Assembly (NCBI RefSeq): GCF_003696315.1
Contig: NZ_RFFN01000010.1
Span: forward strand, 20,486 to 84,485
DNA length: 64,000 bases
Direction: 5' to 3'
DNA from: Pseudomonas songnenensis
Lineage (GTDB): Bacteria; Pseudomonadota; Gammaproteobacteria; Pseudomonadales; Pseudomonadaceae
Shown: positions 34,309-42,265 of the stretch, one piece after another
How the letters are laid out: every line of letters begins with the position of its first letter
Numbering within the stretch: position 1 is the first letter of the stretch
Program-made: the position numbers and the translations under genes
Notes under the pieces: generated by a model
Seen by the model: only the letters and a program-made list of their open reading frames with translations
Databases searched by the model: none
What the model was told of the DNA's origin: nothing

Positions 34309-35181
34309 TCACGAGTACAACCACCCCTTCAACGCCTGCAGATTCCCCACCTGCAGCTGCTGCGCCGCCGCATTGGCCTGCACGGTGTTCGGGTCGATGC
34401 CGAACCGCTGCAGCACGTACTGCACCAGTGCGCCGCGCGTCTCCACCGGCAAGTGGCCGTCGAGCATCCCGTAATCCACCTCGATGATCGCCTTCTGTGC
34501 CGGGCTCAGCCGTGCGTCCGGCTCGATCAGCACCGTCACCGGCGTGTTCCATGCCTCGTCCTGCTCGCGGGTGTGTTTGCTTTCATCCATCAGGTCCGGC
34601 TCGCCGCGGAAGCGGCTGAGCACGAAGTCGCGGTACTCGCGGTTCTTCTCGCAGTAGGCGCGCACGTGCCAGCGCATGCCGGTGAACACCAGCGTGTGCG
34701 GCGCCATCACGCGGATTTCCACCTCGGGATTGGCCAGCGAGACGTACTCGCTCTCCAGCCGCAGCCCTTCGCGGCAGGCCTGCAGGATCGGGCGCAGCAC
34801 CTCGGGGCGGATGCTGCGGTCCGGCACCTGCAGTACCTCGGTATGCGCGTAGGCCAGCGCCAGGCCTTCGATGTGCGGGGCGCGCACGCGGTTCTGGTCG
34901 AGCAGGTGCAGGTAGGCGCTGGCGCTACCGTCGATGAACAGCGGCTGAAAGCCTTTGGTCGGCTTGTAGCCCTTCAGGTGGCGGTCATATGTCAGGTTTT
35001 TGGGCGCATGTTCGTTCAGGTAGGTGTTGATGTCCTTCGAGGCCTGCTGGCGGCTGATGCCGAAACTCTGCATCAGGTGGCCCGTGGTCAGGCGGCCTTC
35101 CCACCAGGCGATGGTCTCGATCAGGCGGTAGCGCAGCGCCAGGTCCCAGCGAATCTGACTGATCGATTGCTTGCGTTTCAT
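34309..35181 (-). CDS. WYL-domain transcriptional regulator (BrxR/CapW-like)
   Basis: A 290-residue regulator. An N-terminal winged helix-turn-helix (RYRLIETIAWWEGRLTTGHL, MQSFGISRQQASKDINTYL) precedes a WYL domain, with VMAPHTLVFTGMRWHVRAYCEKNREYRDFVLSRF as its core. A C-terminal helical domain follows (VETRGALVQYVLQRFGIDPNTV). Length and order match BrxR/CapW regulators, which often control defence loci. No such locus is here: its neighbours are a repeat pair and a tiny membrane protein. A divergent inverted repeat lies 67-85 bp upstream. The effector is unknown. Confidence 0.85.
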   Translation of the reverse strand: MKRKQSISQIRWDLALRYRLIETIAWWEGRLTTGHLMQSFGISRQQASKDINTYLNEHAPKNLTYDRHLKGYKPTKGFQPLFIDGSASAYLHLLDQNRVRAPHIEGLALAYAHTEVLQVPDRSIRPEVLRPILQACREGLRLESEYVSLANPEVEIRVMAPHTLVFTGMRWHVRAYCEKNREYRDFVLSRFRGEPDLMDESKHTREQDEAWNTPVTVLIEPDARLSPAQKAIIEVDYGMLDGHLPVETRGALVQYVLQRFGIDPNTVQANAAAQQLQVGNLQALKGWLYS

Positions 35182-35247
35182 CGCCTCTGCACCTGTTCCA
35201 AAGATTTACATGCCTATGTCGAGCAGGTCGACGTGTCGCGCAACGCT

Positions 35248-35266
35248 ACATATATTCAGGGTATGT
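35248..35266. promoter_or_regulatory. Candidate operator of the WYL regulator
   Basis: ACATA-N9-TATGT inverted repeat in the intergenic region between the WYL gene and the divergent small ORFs, about one helical turn between half-site centres and a half. Position suits autoregulation; binding is inferred only. Confidence 0.35.
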
Positions 35267-35304
35267 TTCAACTCGATCCGGTGGATGAGGAGATCCTGAC
35301 ATGA
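35263..35304 (+). CDS. Possible 13-residue upstream ORF
   Basis: ATG at 35263 encodes MFQLDPVDEEILT and ends in ATGA, overlapping the start of the next small gene. The GAGGAG that serves the second ORF lies inside it. The ribosome site of this ORF itself is weak, so it may be only a chance frame. Confidence 0.25.
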   Translation: MFQLDPVDEEILT

Positions 35305-35399
35305 GCCTGCTGATCAATGCCCTGGCGATGTCCTGTACGGCGTTCGTCGCGATGCTTTTGCTGGCGTGGCTGGCCTATGCCGATGCCGACCGCAAATGA
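35301..35399 (+). CDS. Small membrane protein (32 residues)
   Basis: ATG at 35301 preceded by GAGGAGATCC. The product MSLLINALAMSCTAFVAMLL continues with LAWLAYADADRK: one hydrophobic helix with a charged end. It is divergent from the WYL regulator with a possible shared operator. No family recognised; too short for most gene finders. Confidence 0.5.
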   Translation: MSLLINALAMSCTAFVAMLLLAWLAYADADRK

Positions 35400-35506
35400 C
35401 GGGGAGGGTTACAGTTTGGTGAAGATCGGAGGCTTCCCGATGGACGGCTGGAATCTCCGAGCGTAGAACCGGGTCTTTGTCTCAGGCTCACTGCTAGAGA
35501 TGCTCC

Positions 35507-35722
35507 ATGAAGACTCTGTCCCGTCATTTGGCCGATACGTTTACTTCGCAATATCGCACCCGCGTGGAACCGCAGGCGGACGGCAGGCTGGAAGTCCATG
35601 TCGGCTATCCGATCAATGGCACCCATGCCACGCGTATCGTCGCCGGGCACCAGGTACAGAACACGCTGCTGGTGGAAACCATCCTCGAAGACATGCGCAA
35701 CGAGCTGGCTCGCCCGCAGTAA
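35507..35722 (+). CDS. Small hypothetical protein (71 residues)
   Basis: Soluble product MKTLSRHLADTFTSQYRTRV..., with no signal or membrane segment and an even spread of charged residues; LLVETILEDMRNELA forms a C-terminal helix. It converges on the histidine kinase gene, five bp apart. AGAG precedes the ATG weakly. Function unknown. Confidence 0.55.
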   Translation: MKTLSRHLADTFTSQYRTRVEPQADGRLEVHVGYPINGTHATRIVAGHQVQNTLLVETILEDMRNELARPQ

Positions 35723-35727
35723 CCGTC

Positions 35728-37044
35728 TCAACGAATCGCGGGTAGCGCGACGCGTACACGCAAGCCACCCAACGGACTTTCTTCCAGGTTCCACTCCCCA
35801 CGCCAGGCCGTCAGGATATCGCTGACGATTCCCAGCCCCAGGCCGTGACCTTCCGACGTCTCGTCCAGCCGCACACCGCGGTCGATGACCTTTTCCCGCT
35901 GTTGCGCCGGAATGCCCGGCCCGTCGTCGTCCACCAGCAGGACGAAGCCATCGCCGCTGCGCTCGATGGTCAGCTCGACGCGGCTGCTCGCCCATTTGCA
36001 GGCGTTGTCCAGCAGATTGCCCAGCAGCTCCAGCATGTCTTCGCGATCACGTGGCAGACGGCAACCATCCGGAGCATGCCAGCGCAGCTCGAGGTCGGAG
36101 CGGTGGATCATTGCCAGGGTGTCGAACAGCGCCGGCAGTTCGGCGTCGCAGTCGAAATGCGCACCGGGCAAGACGTCCACCGATAGCCGTGCACGGCCCA
36201 GCTCGCGGCTCACGCGTTGCTGGATCTGGCTCAGCTGCTCCTGCAGGCTGGCCTGCAGGTCGGGGTGGGCGGCCAGTTCCTCTCGTTGCACCAGGCTGCC
36301 GAGCACCGCCAGTGGTGTCTTCAGTGCGTGGCCGAGGTTGCCCAGCGCGTGCCGCGATCGCTGCAGGGTCTCCTCCGTGTGGCTGAGCAGATGATTGATC
36401 TGCTCCACCAGTGGCTGCAGCTCGACGGGCGCCTGCTGGTCCAGCTGCTGGCGCTGGCCCTGCTGCAGCTGGGCGATCTGCTGCCGGGCGCGCTCCAGCG
36501 GTCGCAGTGCCAGGCCCATGGCGTAGCGCTGCAACAGCAGCAGGGCGAGCAGGGCGAAACCGACCAGGCCCAGACCGCTCAGTCGCACGCGCGCAAAGCT
36601 GTCGAGGACCGGTGTGTAGTCCTGCGCGACGCTGATGATGATCGGCTGACCATCGCGGCGGTATTCGGCGCGATAGCCGAGCAATCGCTGACCCTGTGGA
36701 CCGTCGAGCAGTTCGTCCGCCAGCCCTGATCGTGCTGGCCAGTCTGGTGTGGCATCCCACAGCGAGCGCGAGCGCCAGGTTCGCCCCGGCAGTTCAATCT
36801 TGAAGTAGTGGCCGGAGAACGGTCGCTGATAGCGCGGATTGAGGCGCTGAAGGTCCAGCTGATCGCCGTTCGGCCCCTTCACCAGGGCGATCAGCAGGCC
36901 CTCGGTCTCCTCGCGCAGATCGGTCTCCAGGCTGCGTCTGAGGCCTGACTCGAAGAGCCACAGGCTGGTCTGTACCAATACCAGCGCCACCAGCAGCAAC
37001 GTGGCAATCAGTGCCAGCCCGAGGCTGCGCTGGATCGACTTCAC
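35728..37044 (-). CDS. bqsS: Sensor histidine kinase (BqsS/CarS-like)
   Basis: A 438-residue inner-membrane kinase: helix at residues 8-30, a periplasmic sensor of about 130 residues ([20 protein letters not shown]), a second helix ([20 protein letters not shown]), a HAMP-like linker, then HisKA with [15 protein letters not shown] (phospho-His) and the ATPase boxes [22 protein letters not shown] and EGHGLGLGI. It overlaps the response regulator by ATGA. The symbol rests on operon order with two PepSY genes and on the TTAAG-N6-TTAAG site; the sensor's ligand (Fe2+ or Ca2+ in P. aeruginosa) is inferred. Confidence 0.78.
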   Translation of the reverse strand: MKSIQRSLGLALIATLLLVALVLVQTSLWLFESGLRRSLETDLREETEGLLIALVKGPNGDQLDLQRLNPRYQRPFSGHYFKIELPGRTWRSRSLWDATPDWPARSGLADELLDGPQGQRLLGYRAEYRRDGQPIIISVAQDYTPVLDSFARVRLSGLGLVGFALLALLLLQRYAMGLALRPLERARQQIAQLQQGQRQQLDQQAPVELQPLVEQINHLLSHTEETLQRSRHALGNLGHALKTPLAVLGSLVQREELAAHPDLQASLQEQLSQIQQRVSRELGRARLSVDVLPGAHFDCDAELPALFDTLAMIHRSDLELRWHAPDGCRLPRDREDMLELLGNLLDNACKWASSRVELTIERSGDGFVLLVDDDGPGIPAQQREKVIDRGVRLDETSEGHGLGLGIVSDILTAWRGEWNLEESPLGGLRVRVALPAIR

Positions 37045-37706
37045 GTCTGGCCGCCGAAGCGATAGCCCTGACCGCGGCGCGTTTCGATCAGCTCGCGGCC
37101 GAGCTTGCCGCGCAGACGGTTGACGTGCACCTCGATGACGTTGGAGTCGCGTTCGGTTTCACCGTCGTACAGGTGTTCGGTCAGTTGGGTTTTCGACAGC
37201 AGCTGCCCCGGATGCAGCATGAAGTAGCGCAGCAGGCGGAACTCGCCGGCGGTCAGCTCGATGTCCTGGCCGTCCTTGCGACAGCACTGGCGCGACTCGT
37301 CCAGCTCCAGGCCGCCGGCCTGCAGCATGGGCTGGTTGGCCAGGCCGTGGGCACGGCGCAGCAGCGCCTGGATGCGCAGCAGCAGTTCTTCGGGGTGGAA
37401 GGGTTTGGTCAGGTAGTCATCGGCGCCGGCCTTGAGGCCGTCGATTCGTTCGGCCCAGGAGCCGCGGGCGGTGAGGATCAGCACCGGCGTGGTAACGGCG
37501 GCGGCGCGCCAGGCGCGCAGCACCTCCAGCCCCGGCTTGCCGGGCAATCCGAGGTCGAGAATGATCAGGTCGTAGGGCTCGGTTGCGCCCTGGTATTCGG
37601 CGTCGCGGCCATCGGTGAGCCAGTCGATCGCGTAGCCGTTACGGCTGAGACTGGCAACCAGTTCGTCAGCCAGCGGAACGTTGTCTTCGACCAATAGCAG
37701 ACGCAT
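37041..37706 (-). CDS. bqsR: OmpR-family response regulator (BqsR/CarR-like)
   Basis: A 221-residue regulator: receiver with acidic pocket VEDN, phospho-Asp51 in [14 protein letters not shown] and the conserved Lys in LTKPF; then a winged helix ([51 protein letters not shown]). Its start overlaps the upstream PepSY stop by TGATG. A perfect BqsR-type box upstream of the operon suggests autoregulation. Confidence 0.85.
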   Translation of the reverse strand: MRLLLVEDNVPLADELVASLSRNGYAIDWLTDGRDAEYQGATEPYDLIILDLGLPGKPGLEVLRAWRAAAVTTPVLILTARGSWAERIDGLKAGADDYLTKPFHPEELLLRIQALLRRAHGLANQPMLQAGGLELDESRQCCRKDGQDIELTAGEFRLLRYFMLHPGQLLSKTQLTEHLYDGETERDSNVIEVHVNRLRGKLGRELIETRRGQGYRFGGQT

Positions 37707-38011
37707 CAGTCTTCCTCGTCCTTGATCAGGCGGCCATCGCGCGCATCGAACTCCAGCTCGCGGGCAACGCCCTGGGTGGTCAGCAATTCGATTTCATAGA
37801 CATAGATATCGTCTTCCTCTTCCAGCTCTGCCTCCAGCAGACGCGCCCCGGGGTAGCGTTCCATTGCCCGCTGGATCAACGTTTCCAGCGGCACGATCAG
37901 ACCTTCATTGCGCAGCCGCAGGGCTTCGTCCTGATCGAGGTCGCGGCTCGCTGCCGGAGTGGCAGCGAGCAGCAGCGCGAGTGGAAGCGTTACGAGAAAA
38001 GGGGCACGCAT
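37706..38011 (-). CDS. bqsP: PepSY-domain periplasmic protein 1
   Basis: A 101-residue exported protein, signal peptide [22 protein letters not shown], then one PepSY unit: [45 protein letters not shown] and [17 protein letters not shown]. The acidic stretch ELEEEDDIY could bind divalent cations. It overlaps the response regulator start, so the sensor system and this protein are co-made. The symbol is assigned by position only. Confidence 0.72.
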   Translation of the reverse strand: MRAPFLVTLPLALLLAATPAASRDLDQDEALRLRNEGLIVPLETLIQRAMERYPGARLLEAELEEEDDIYVYEIELLTTQGVARELEFDARDGRLIKDEED

Positions 38012-38019
38012 GGCTGGCC

Positions 38020-38328
38020 TCAGTCGTCCTGATGGTCCTTCAGCACTTCGCCGGTCTTGGCGTCGAGCTCGACGTCCCATTGCACACCTTTGTCGTCGCG
38101 CAATTCAAGCTGGTAGACGTAGCGGCCGTACTCTTCTTCCAGTTCCGACTCCTCGATGGTGGCGCCGGGGTGCTTGGCCAGTGCCGCTTCGTTGAGCTTC
38201 TCGAACGACTGGATGGTGCCGGCGTCACGCAGACGCAGTGCTTCGTCCGGGCCGATGTCCTTGGCCATGGCCAGGTTGGCACCGAAGGCGAGGGTGGCGG
38301 CGGTGAACAGCGTAGTCAGTGTTTTCAT
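38020..38328 (-). CDS. bqsQ: PepSY-domain periplasmic protein 2
   Basis: A 102-residue paralogue of the downstream gene: signal peptide (to about NLAMA), then DIGPDEALRLRDAGTIQSFEKLN, ATIEESELEEEYGRYVYQLEL and WDVELDAKTGEVLKDHQDD. It is first in the four-gene operon and sits 52 bp from a TTAAG-N6-TTAAG site. Tandem duplication with its neighbour is evident. The symbol is assigned by position only. Confidence 0.72.
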   Translation of the reverse strand: MKTLTTLFTAATLAFGANLAMAKDIGPDEALRLRDAGTIQSFEKLNEAALAKHPGATIEESELEEEYGRYVYQLELRDDKGVQWDVELDAKTGEVLKDHQDD

Positions 38329-38379
38329 GGTGTTGATTCCTGTGGTTGGTTTCGACGATTCACAGGTTATGAGGGCTGG

Positions 38380-38395
38380 CTTAAACGAAACTTAA
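38380..38395 (-). promoter_or_regulatory. BqsR-type box (TTAAG-N6-TTAAG)
   Basis: On the minus strand TTAAG-TTTCGT-TTAAG, a perfect tandem match to the BqsR/CarR site of P. aeruginosa. It is 52 bp upstream of the first PepSY gene and about 105 bp from the divergent CusF-like gene, so it could serve both. Confidence 0.78.
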
Positions 38396-38498
38396 TGTCA
38401 TCCAGCCGTGGCAAATGCATCGTTCGAGCGAGGGCGAGCGCCGCCAGGCCTACTAGGTTTATCCAGCACGTCGCACCGAATCGATCGGGGTGAACCAC

Positions 38499-38855
38499 AT
38501 GAAGACCGTGTTTATCGCGCTGCTTGCCACGCTTTGCCTGGGGAGCCATGCCGTAGCCGAGGATCTGCTGAAACCTTCCACCACACCACCGCCGGTGGAC
38601 GATGTGGCGCCCGGCAACAGTCTGGAGGCCGAGCAGGCCCACCAGGCCAACGGGGTGATTCGCGCCATTGATCTGCAGCAGGGCAGCGTCACCATCGCCC
38701 ACGGCCCCGTGCCTGAGCTGAAGTGGCCTGCCATGATCATGCCGTTCAAAGCCGATGCTGCGCAGCTTGGTGGGCTGGCAGTCGGTGATGCGGTGGAATT
38801 TGGCTTCACCGACGGCGAGATGGACCCGCAGATCGTCTTCATTCGACGGCAGTAG
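38499..38855 (+). CDS. CusF-like copper-binding periplasmic protein
   Basis: A 118-residue exported protein: signal peptide MKTVFIALLATLCLGSHAVA, then a linker and a CusF-type OB-fold: ANGVIRAIDLQQGSVTIAHGPVPEL, KWPAMIMPFKAD, VEFGFTDGEM. The Trp and Met residues in KWPAMIMPF are the Cu(I)-binding W/M/M of CusF, with the His of AHGP. No CusCBA or CopA genes are near; it stands divergent from the PepSY operon. Confidence 0.85.
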   Translation: MKTVFIALLATLCLGSHAVAEDLLKPSTTPPPVDDVAPGNSLEAEQAHQANGVIRAIDLQQGSVTIAHGPVPELKWPAMIMPFKADAAQLGGLAVGDAVEFGFTDGEMDPQIVFIRRQ

Positions 38856-38858
38856 CCC

Positions 38859-39635
38859 TCAGCCTCGCTGCTGCTCGTGGCAGCAGCCGGCGGGCTCTGA
38901 GCGCCCGCTCGGGGCGACGCGATCGCTGCTGCCGTAACGGTCGTGCAGGCGTACCCAGTCGGTGAGGTTGTGTTGCGGGCCGGTTTCGTTGCGACCGTTG
39001 GGCGTCATGTCCAGCAGGACATAGGTGCCGAGCAGTTCTTCCGCGCCGCGACCATAGGCCGAGAAGGTGTGGAAGATGTCGCCCTGCGGGTCCTGGTAGA
39101 AAACGCTGAAGCCCGACAGCTCCTCGCAGACGAAGGGTTGCCAGACGTAGTTGTAGAAGACCTTGCCCTCGACGATGTCCTCGGCATCGAAGGACACGTG
39201 GAAGTCGCGGTTGAATGTGCTGCCTGCCGACGACAGCCAGCGGAACTGCCAGCCCATGCGCTGGCGGAACGCCTCCAGCCGATCGAACGGCGCGCGGGAA
39301 ATGGCGGCGAAGCTGACGTCATGCTGCAGCAGGTGCAGCAGCGCGCCGCCGATATGATCGGCCTCGAACGAACAGCCGACGCAGCCTTCGCTCCAGTCCG
39401 GGCCGAACATGAAGTGCTTGATCACCAGCTGGCTGCGACCCTCGAACAGCTCGCTCAGGCGAACCGCGCCGCTGGCATCGTGAAAACGATAGTCCTGCGC
39501 GAGGCGCCGCCAGGGCAATTGCCGGCGCTTTTCGCTGAGCGCATCGCGCTGGCGGGTGAGCTGTTTCTCTTCCTGCAGATGGACGCTGTGGGCAGCCAGC
39601 CAGTCCTGATCGGATACGACCTTGTGCGTTGCCAT
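38859..39635 (-). CDS. DUF899 thioredoxin-like family protein
   Basis: A 258-residue protein of the DUF899 family: VIKHFMFGPDWSEGCVGCSFEADHI with the GCVGCS pair, FAAISRAPFDRLEAFRQRMGW, WLSSAGSTFNRDFHVSF and VFYQDPQGDIFHTFSAYGRG. The fold is thioredoxin/peroxiredoxin-like; the CxxC pair suggests redox chemistry, but no activity is established to my knowledge. It converges on the CusF-like gene. Confidence 0.88.
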   Translation of the reverse strand: MATHKVVSDQDWLAAHSVHLQEEKQLTRQRDALSEKRRQLPWRRLAQDYRFHDASGAVRLSELFEGRSQLVIKHFMFGPDWSEGCVGCSFEADHIGGALLHLLQHDVSFAAISRAPFDRLEAFRQRMGWQFRWLSSAGSTFNRDFHVSFDAEDIVEGKVFYNYVWQPFVCEELSGFSVFYQDPQGDIFHTFSAYGRGAEELLGTYVLLDMTPNGRNETGPQHNLTDWVRLHDRYGSSDRVAPSGRSEPAGCCHEQQRG

Positions 39636-39860
39636 GTAGACCTCCGGGGCGCGGATTGGGAGCGGACGCGGAGCCGCCGCCGCGCGGCGATGGCCCTGTG
39701 ACAGAGTCGATCGGCGCCGGGCGAAATCGACATCGGACCAGTGAACGCCCGGCGGCTGGCGGCGCGGCGGTTGAACTTAGCGGCCGCCGCTGCGCTCGTA
39801 ATTCAGGCAGGGGCCAACCGTATGGCCCGCTCTGATCCCGTTCGCAGAAGGAATAACGAG

Positions 39861-40124
39861 ATGTACAACAAGACACTGACCGCCGCGTTCGCCGTTGCCA
39901 TCCTGGGTTCTGGTGCTGCCTTTGCAGCCGACAAGCCCGGCGCCGACTGGATCACCCTCGAGCAAGCCGTGGAGAAGGCCAAGGCCGCCGGTTATACCGA
40001 GCTGCACGGCATCGAAGCCGATGACGATGGCTGGGAAGGCGAGGGTATGAAGCAGGACGGCAAGAAGTACGAGTTCAGCATCGACGGCCGCACCGGTGAA
40101 GTGACCAAGGAAAAGGAAGACTGA
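39861..40124 (+). CDS. PepSY-domain periplasmic protein 3
   Basis: An 87-residue exported protein (signal peptide MYNKTLTAAFAVAILGSGAAFA), single PepSY unit: WITLEQAVEKAKAAGYTEL, HGIEADDDGWEGEGMKQDGKKYEFSIDGRTGEVTKEKED. Unlike the two at 37.7-38.3 kb it stands alone, and no TTAAG-N6-TTAAG site precedes it. Role unknown. AGAAGGAAT precedes the ATG. Confidence 0.8.
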   Translation: MYNKTLTAAFAVAILGSGAAFAADKPGADWITLEQAVEKAKAAGYTELHGIEADDDGWEGEGMKQDGKKYEFSIDGRTGEVTKEKED

Positions 40125-40288
40125 TGCTGCGTCCACCACGCAACTGACGTTTACGCTGAGCGCACGTGTCGCCTTGCTGAGGCGGCGCTGTGCCCGGCGG
40201 GCACGTGCGGCAATGCTCCCGCAACGGGAGGCAGCCACTGACAGAGCGGGTATCATTCGCCTCCTCGTCGCGCCGCGTAGCCGCTGTC

Positions 40289-41173
40289 ATGTCCGCTTCC
40301 AATTCCCGCCCCAGCACCCTGCATCTGCCCCAAGGCGACTGGCCCACGGTACTCGACTGCCTGTGCGCGCACTTTCCGGCTATCGGTCGCGACACCTGGC
40401 TCGATCGCATGGCCCGCGGCCGCGTACTCGATGCGCAGATGCAGCCGATCGATGCTGCGCAGGCCTATCGGGTCGGCATGCGCATCCATTACTTTCGCGA
40501 AGTGCCGAACGAGACGCCGGTGCCGTTCGAGGAGCGCATCCTCCATGTCGACGAGCACCTGGTGGTGGCGGACAAGCCGCACTTTCTCTCGGTGATGCCG
40601 GCCGGCGAATACGTCAACGAAACCTTGCTGGCACGGCTCAGCAAACGGCTGGGGAACGCCGATCTGGTGCCGATTCATCGCATCGATCGTCTTACCGCCG
40701 GGCTGGTGCTGTTCTCGGCCAACCGCGAGAGCCGCGGTGCCTACCAGGCGCTGTTCCGTGAGCGGGAGATCAGCAAGCGCTACGAGGCGATCTGCCCGGC
40801 GCTGCCTGGGCTTGAATTCCCCATGCGCCGACGCCTGTGCATGGTGCCGGGAGAGCCGTTCTTCCTGATGCGCGAAGGCGAGGGCGAACCGAACAGCGAG
40901 ACGCTGATCGAGGTGCTCGAACGGCGCGGCGACCTCTGGCGCTACGGGCTTTCCCCCATCAGCGGTAAAAAGCACCAGCTGCGCCTGCACATGGCGACCC
41001 TCGGCGCCGGTATCTGCAACGACCCCTTCTACCCGCACTTGCTGGAGCGAAGCCAGCGCGACGCTGACGACTACGCGCGCCCGCTCAAGCTGCTGGCCCG
41101 TGGCTTGCGTTTTCGCGACCCGTTGAGTGGTGAAGTTCGCGAGTTCGAAAGCAGCCTTCAGCTGGAGTGGTGA
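40289..41173 (+). CDS. RluA-family pseudouridine synthase
   Basis: A 294-residue enzyme. LVPIHRIDRLTAGLVLFSAN has the catalytic Asp of the RluA-type HRLD motif (here HRID). VVADKPHFLSVMPAGEYVNETLLARL matches the family's DKPxGl block, and YGLSPISGKKHQLRLHMATLGAGICND is the C-terminal signature. It may modify rRNA or tRNA; the site cannot be told. The start is put at 40289 because upstream residues are unlike the family. Confidence 0.92.
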   Translation: MSASNSRPSTLHLPQGDWPTVLDCLCAHFPAIGRDTWLDRMARGRVLDAQMQPIDAAQAYRVGMRIHYFREVPNETPVPFEERILHVDEHLVVADKPHFLSVMPAGEYVNETLLARLSKRLGNADLVPIHRIDRLTAGLVLFSANRESRGAYQALFREREISKRYEAICPALPGLEFPMRRRLCMVPGEPFFLMREGEGEPNSETLIEVLERRGDLWRYGLSPISGKKHQLRLHMATLGAGICNDPFYPHLLERSQRDADDYARPLKLLARGLRFRDPLSGEVREFESSLQLEW

Positions 41174-41239
41174 TAGCCGGCGCACCTTCGCGGCATCGGC
41201 GAGTCTCAACTCGAAGACAGGCCAGCCACTGGTGCAGCC

Positions 41240-42022
41240 ATGCCCGAAGGTCCTTCCATCGTCATCCTGCGTGAAGAAGTCGCGGCATTCGCCGGCCGCA
41301 CCATCGAGCGTGCCGAGGGCAGCGCGAAGATCGACATGGCCCGGCTGGCCGGTCAGGCGGTGCGTGGCTTTCATAGCTGGGGCAAGCATTTCCTGATCGA
41401 GCTGGAGGACGTCTCCGTTCGCATCCACCTGCTGCTGTTCGGCAGCTATCGCATCAACGAGCGCAAGGACGCCGTAGCACGGCTGAGCCTGGGGTTTGCC
41501 AATGGCGAGCTGAACTTCTATGCCTGTTCCGTGCAGCTGATCGAGGGGCCGCTGGATGCAGCTTACGACTGGAGCATGGATGTGATGAGCGATGCCTGGA
41601 GACCGCGCGCGACGCTCAAGCGGTTGCGTGAACGCCCGCGGCTACTGGCCTGCGATGCGCTGTTGGACCAGACGCTGTTCGCCGGCTCCGGCAACATCAT
41701 CAAGAACGAGGTGCTCTATCGCATCCGCGTGCACCCGCTGTCGCTGATCGGCGAACTGCCGGCGGCCAAGCTGCGCGAGCTGGTGCGCGAGGCGCGCACC
41801 TACAGCTTCCAGTTTCTCGAGTGGAAGCGGGCCGGCGTGCTCAAGGCCAACTGGCTGGCACACGGCAAGACCAGCTGCGTGCGCTGCCGGGTTCCGCTGG
41901 TCAAGGTGAAAGAGCTGGGCCGCAGCCAGCGTCGGGCGTTCTTTTGCGAGCGCTGCCAGAAGCGCTACGGCGACTCAGCGCAGGTTGCGGCCGAGGAGCC
42001 GAGCGCGGTGGATGAGGGGTAG
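41240..42022 (+). CDS. nei: Endonuclease VIII-like DNA glycosylase
   Basis: A 260-residue Fpg/Nei protein: PEGPS start with catalytic Pro2-Glu3, then GKHFLIELED and HLLLFGSYRI, a helix-two-turn-helix DALLDQTLFAGSGNIIKNEVLYR, and the C-terminal zinc finger CVRCRVPL...FFCERCQKRY (2 x CxxC). It removes oxidised bases. The last codon (TAG) is part of a TAGGGTGG repeat at 42020. Confidence 0.9.
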   Translation: MPEGPSIVILREEVAAFAGRTIERAEGSAKIDMARLAGQAVRGFHSWGKHFLIELEDVSVRIHLLLFGSYRINERKDAVARLSLGFANGELNFYACSVQLIEGPLDAAYDWSMDVMSDAWRPRATLKRLRERPRLLACDALLDQTLFAGSGNIIKNEVLYRIRVHPLSLIGELPAAKLRELVREARTYSFQFLEWKRAGVLKANWLAHGKTSCVRCRVPLVKVKELGRSQRRAFFCERCQKRYGDSAQVAAEEPSAVDEG

Positions 42023-42196
42023 GGTGGACAACGGCACCGCCTTATCGACGCGATTGATTCGTCACCGCCGAGGTGGTCGCCGTAGGGTGGAAAAGCTGCG
42101 CGTTTTCCACCCTACGGCGGCTGTGGTGTGGGGCGTAGATGGTTCGCCGGTGCAGGACCCTCGTAGGGTGGACAACGGCACCGCCTTGTCCACGCG
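42020..42196. repeat. TAGGGTGGA repeat array (three units)
   Basis: Units at 42020-42052 and 42164-42196 are the same 33-mer at 31 positions, starting TAGGGTGGACAACGGCACCG. Between them, 42079-42118 is a perfect 16-bp inverted repeat (arm GCCGTAGGGTGGAAAA, loop GCTGCGCG). The first unit begins at the nei stop codon. The same family appears at 57754-57840. Short dispersed palindromes of this kind are typical of stutzeri-group genomes. Confidence 0.8.
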
Positions 42197-42265
42197 GCTG
42201 GCTTGGAAGAACAGTGGGACAGCTGCCGCGTTTCTCACCCTATGTGCCGCTCGTTGCCTATCGCC

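Noticed and set aside
33434..34552. Several ORFs of 60-370 codons across the repeat pair
   Set aside because: They follow the repeat structure, start and stop differently in the two copies, and show no domain; they are likely artefacts.
40210..40250. Cobalamin-riboswitch-like fragment (CCCGCAACGGGAGG then AGCCACTG)
   Set aside because: Only two short blocks match; the flanking stems and the GGGAAG block are missing, and the downstream gene is a pseudouridine synthase.
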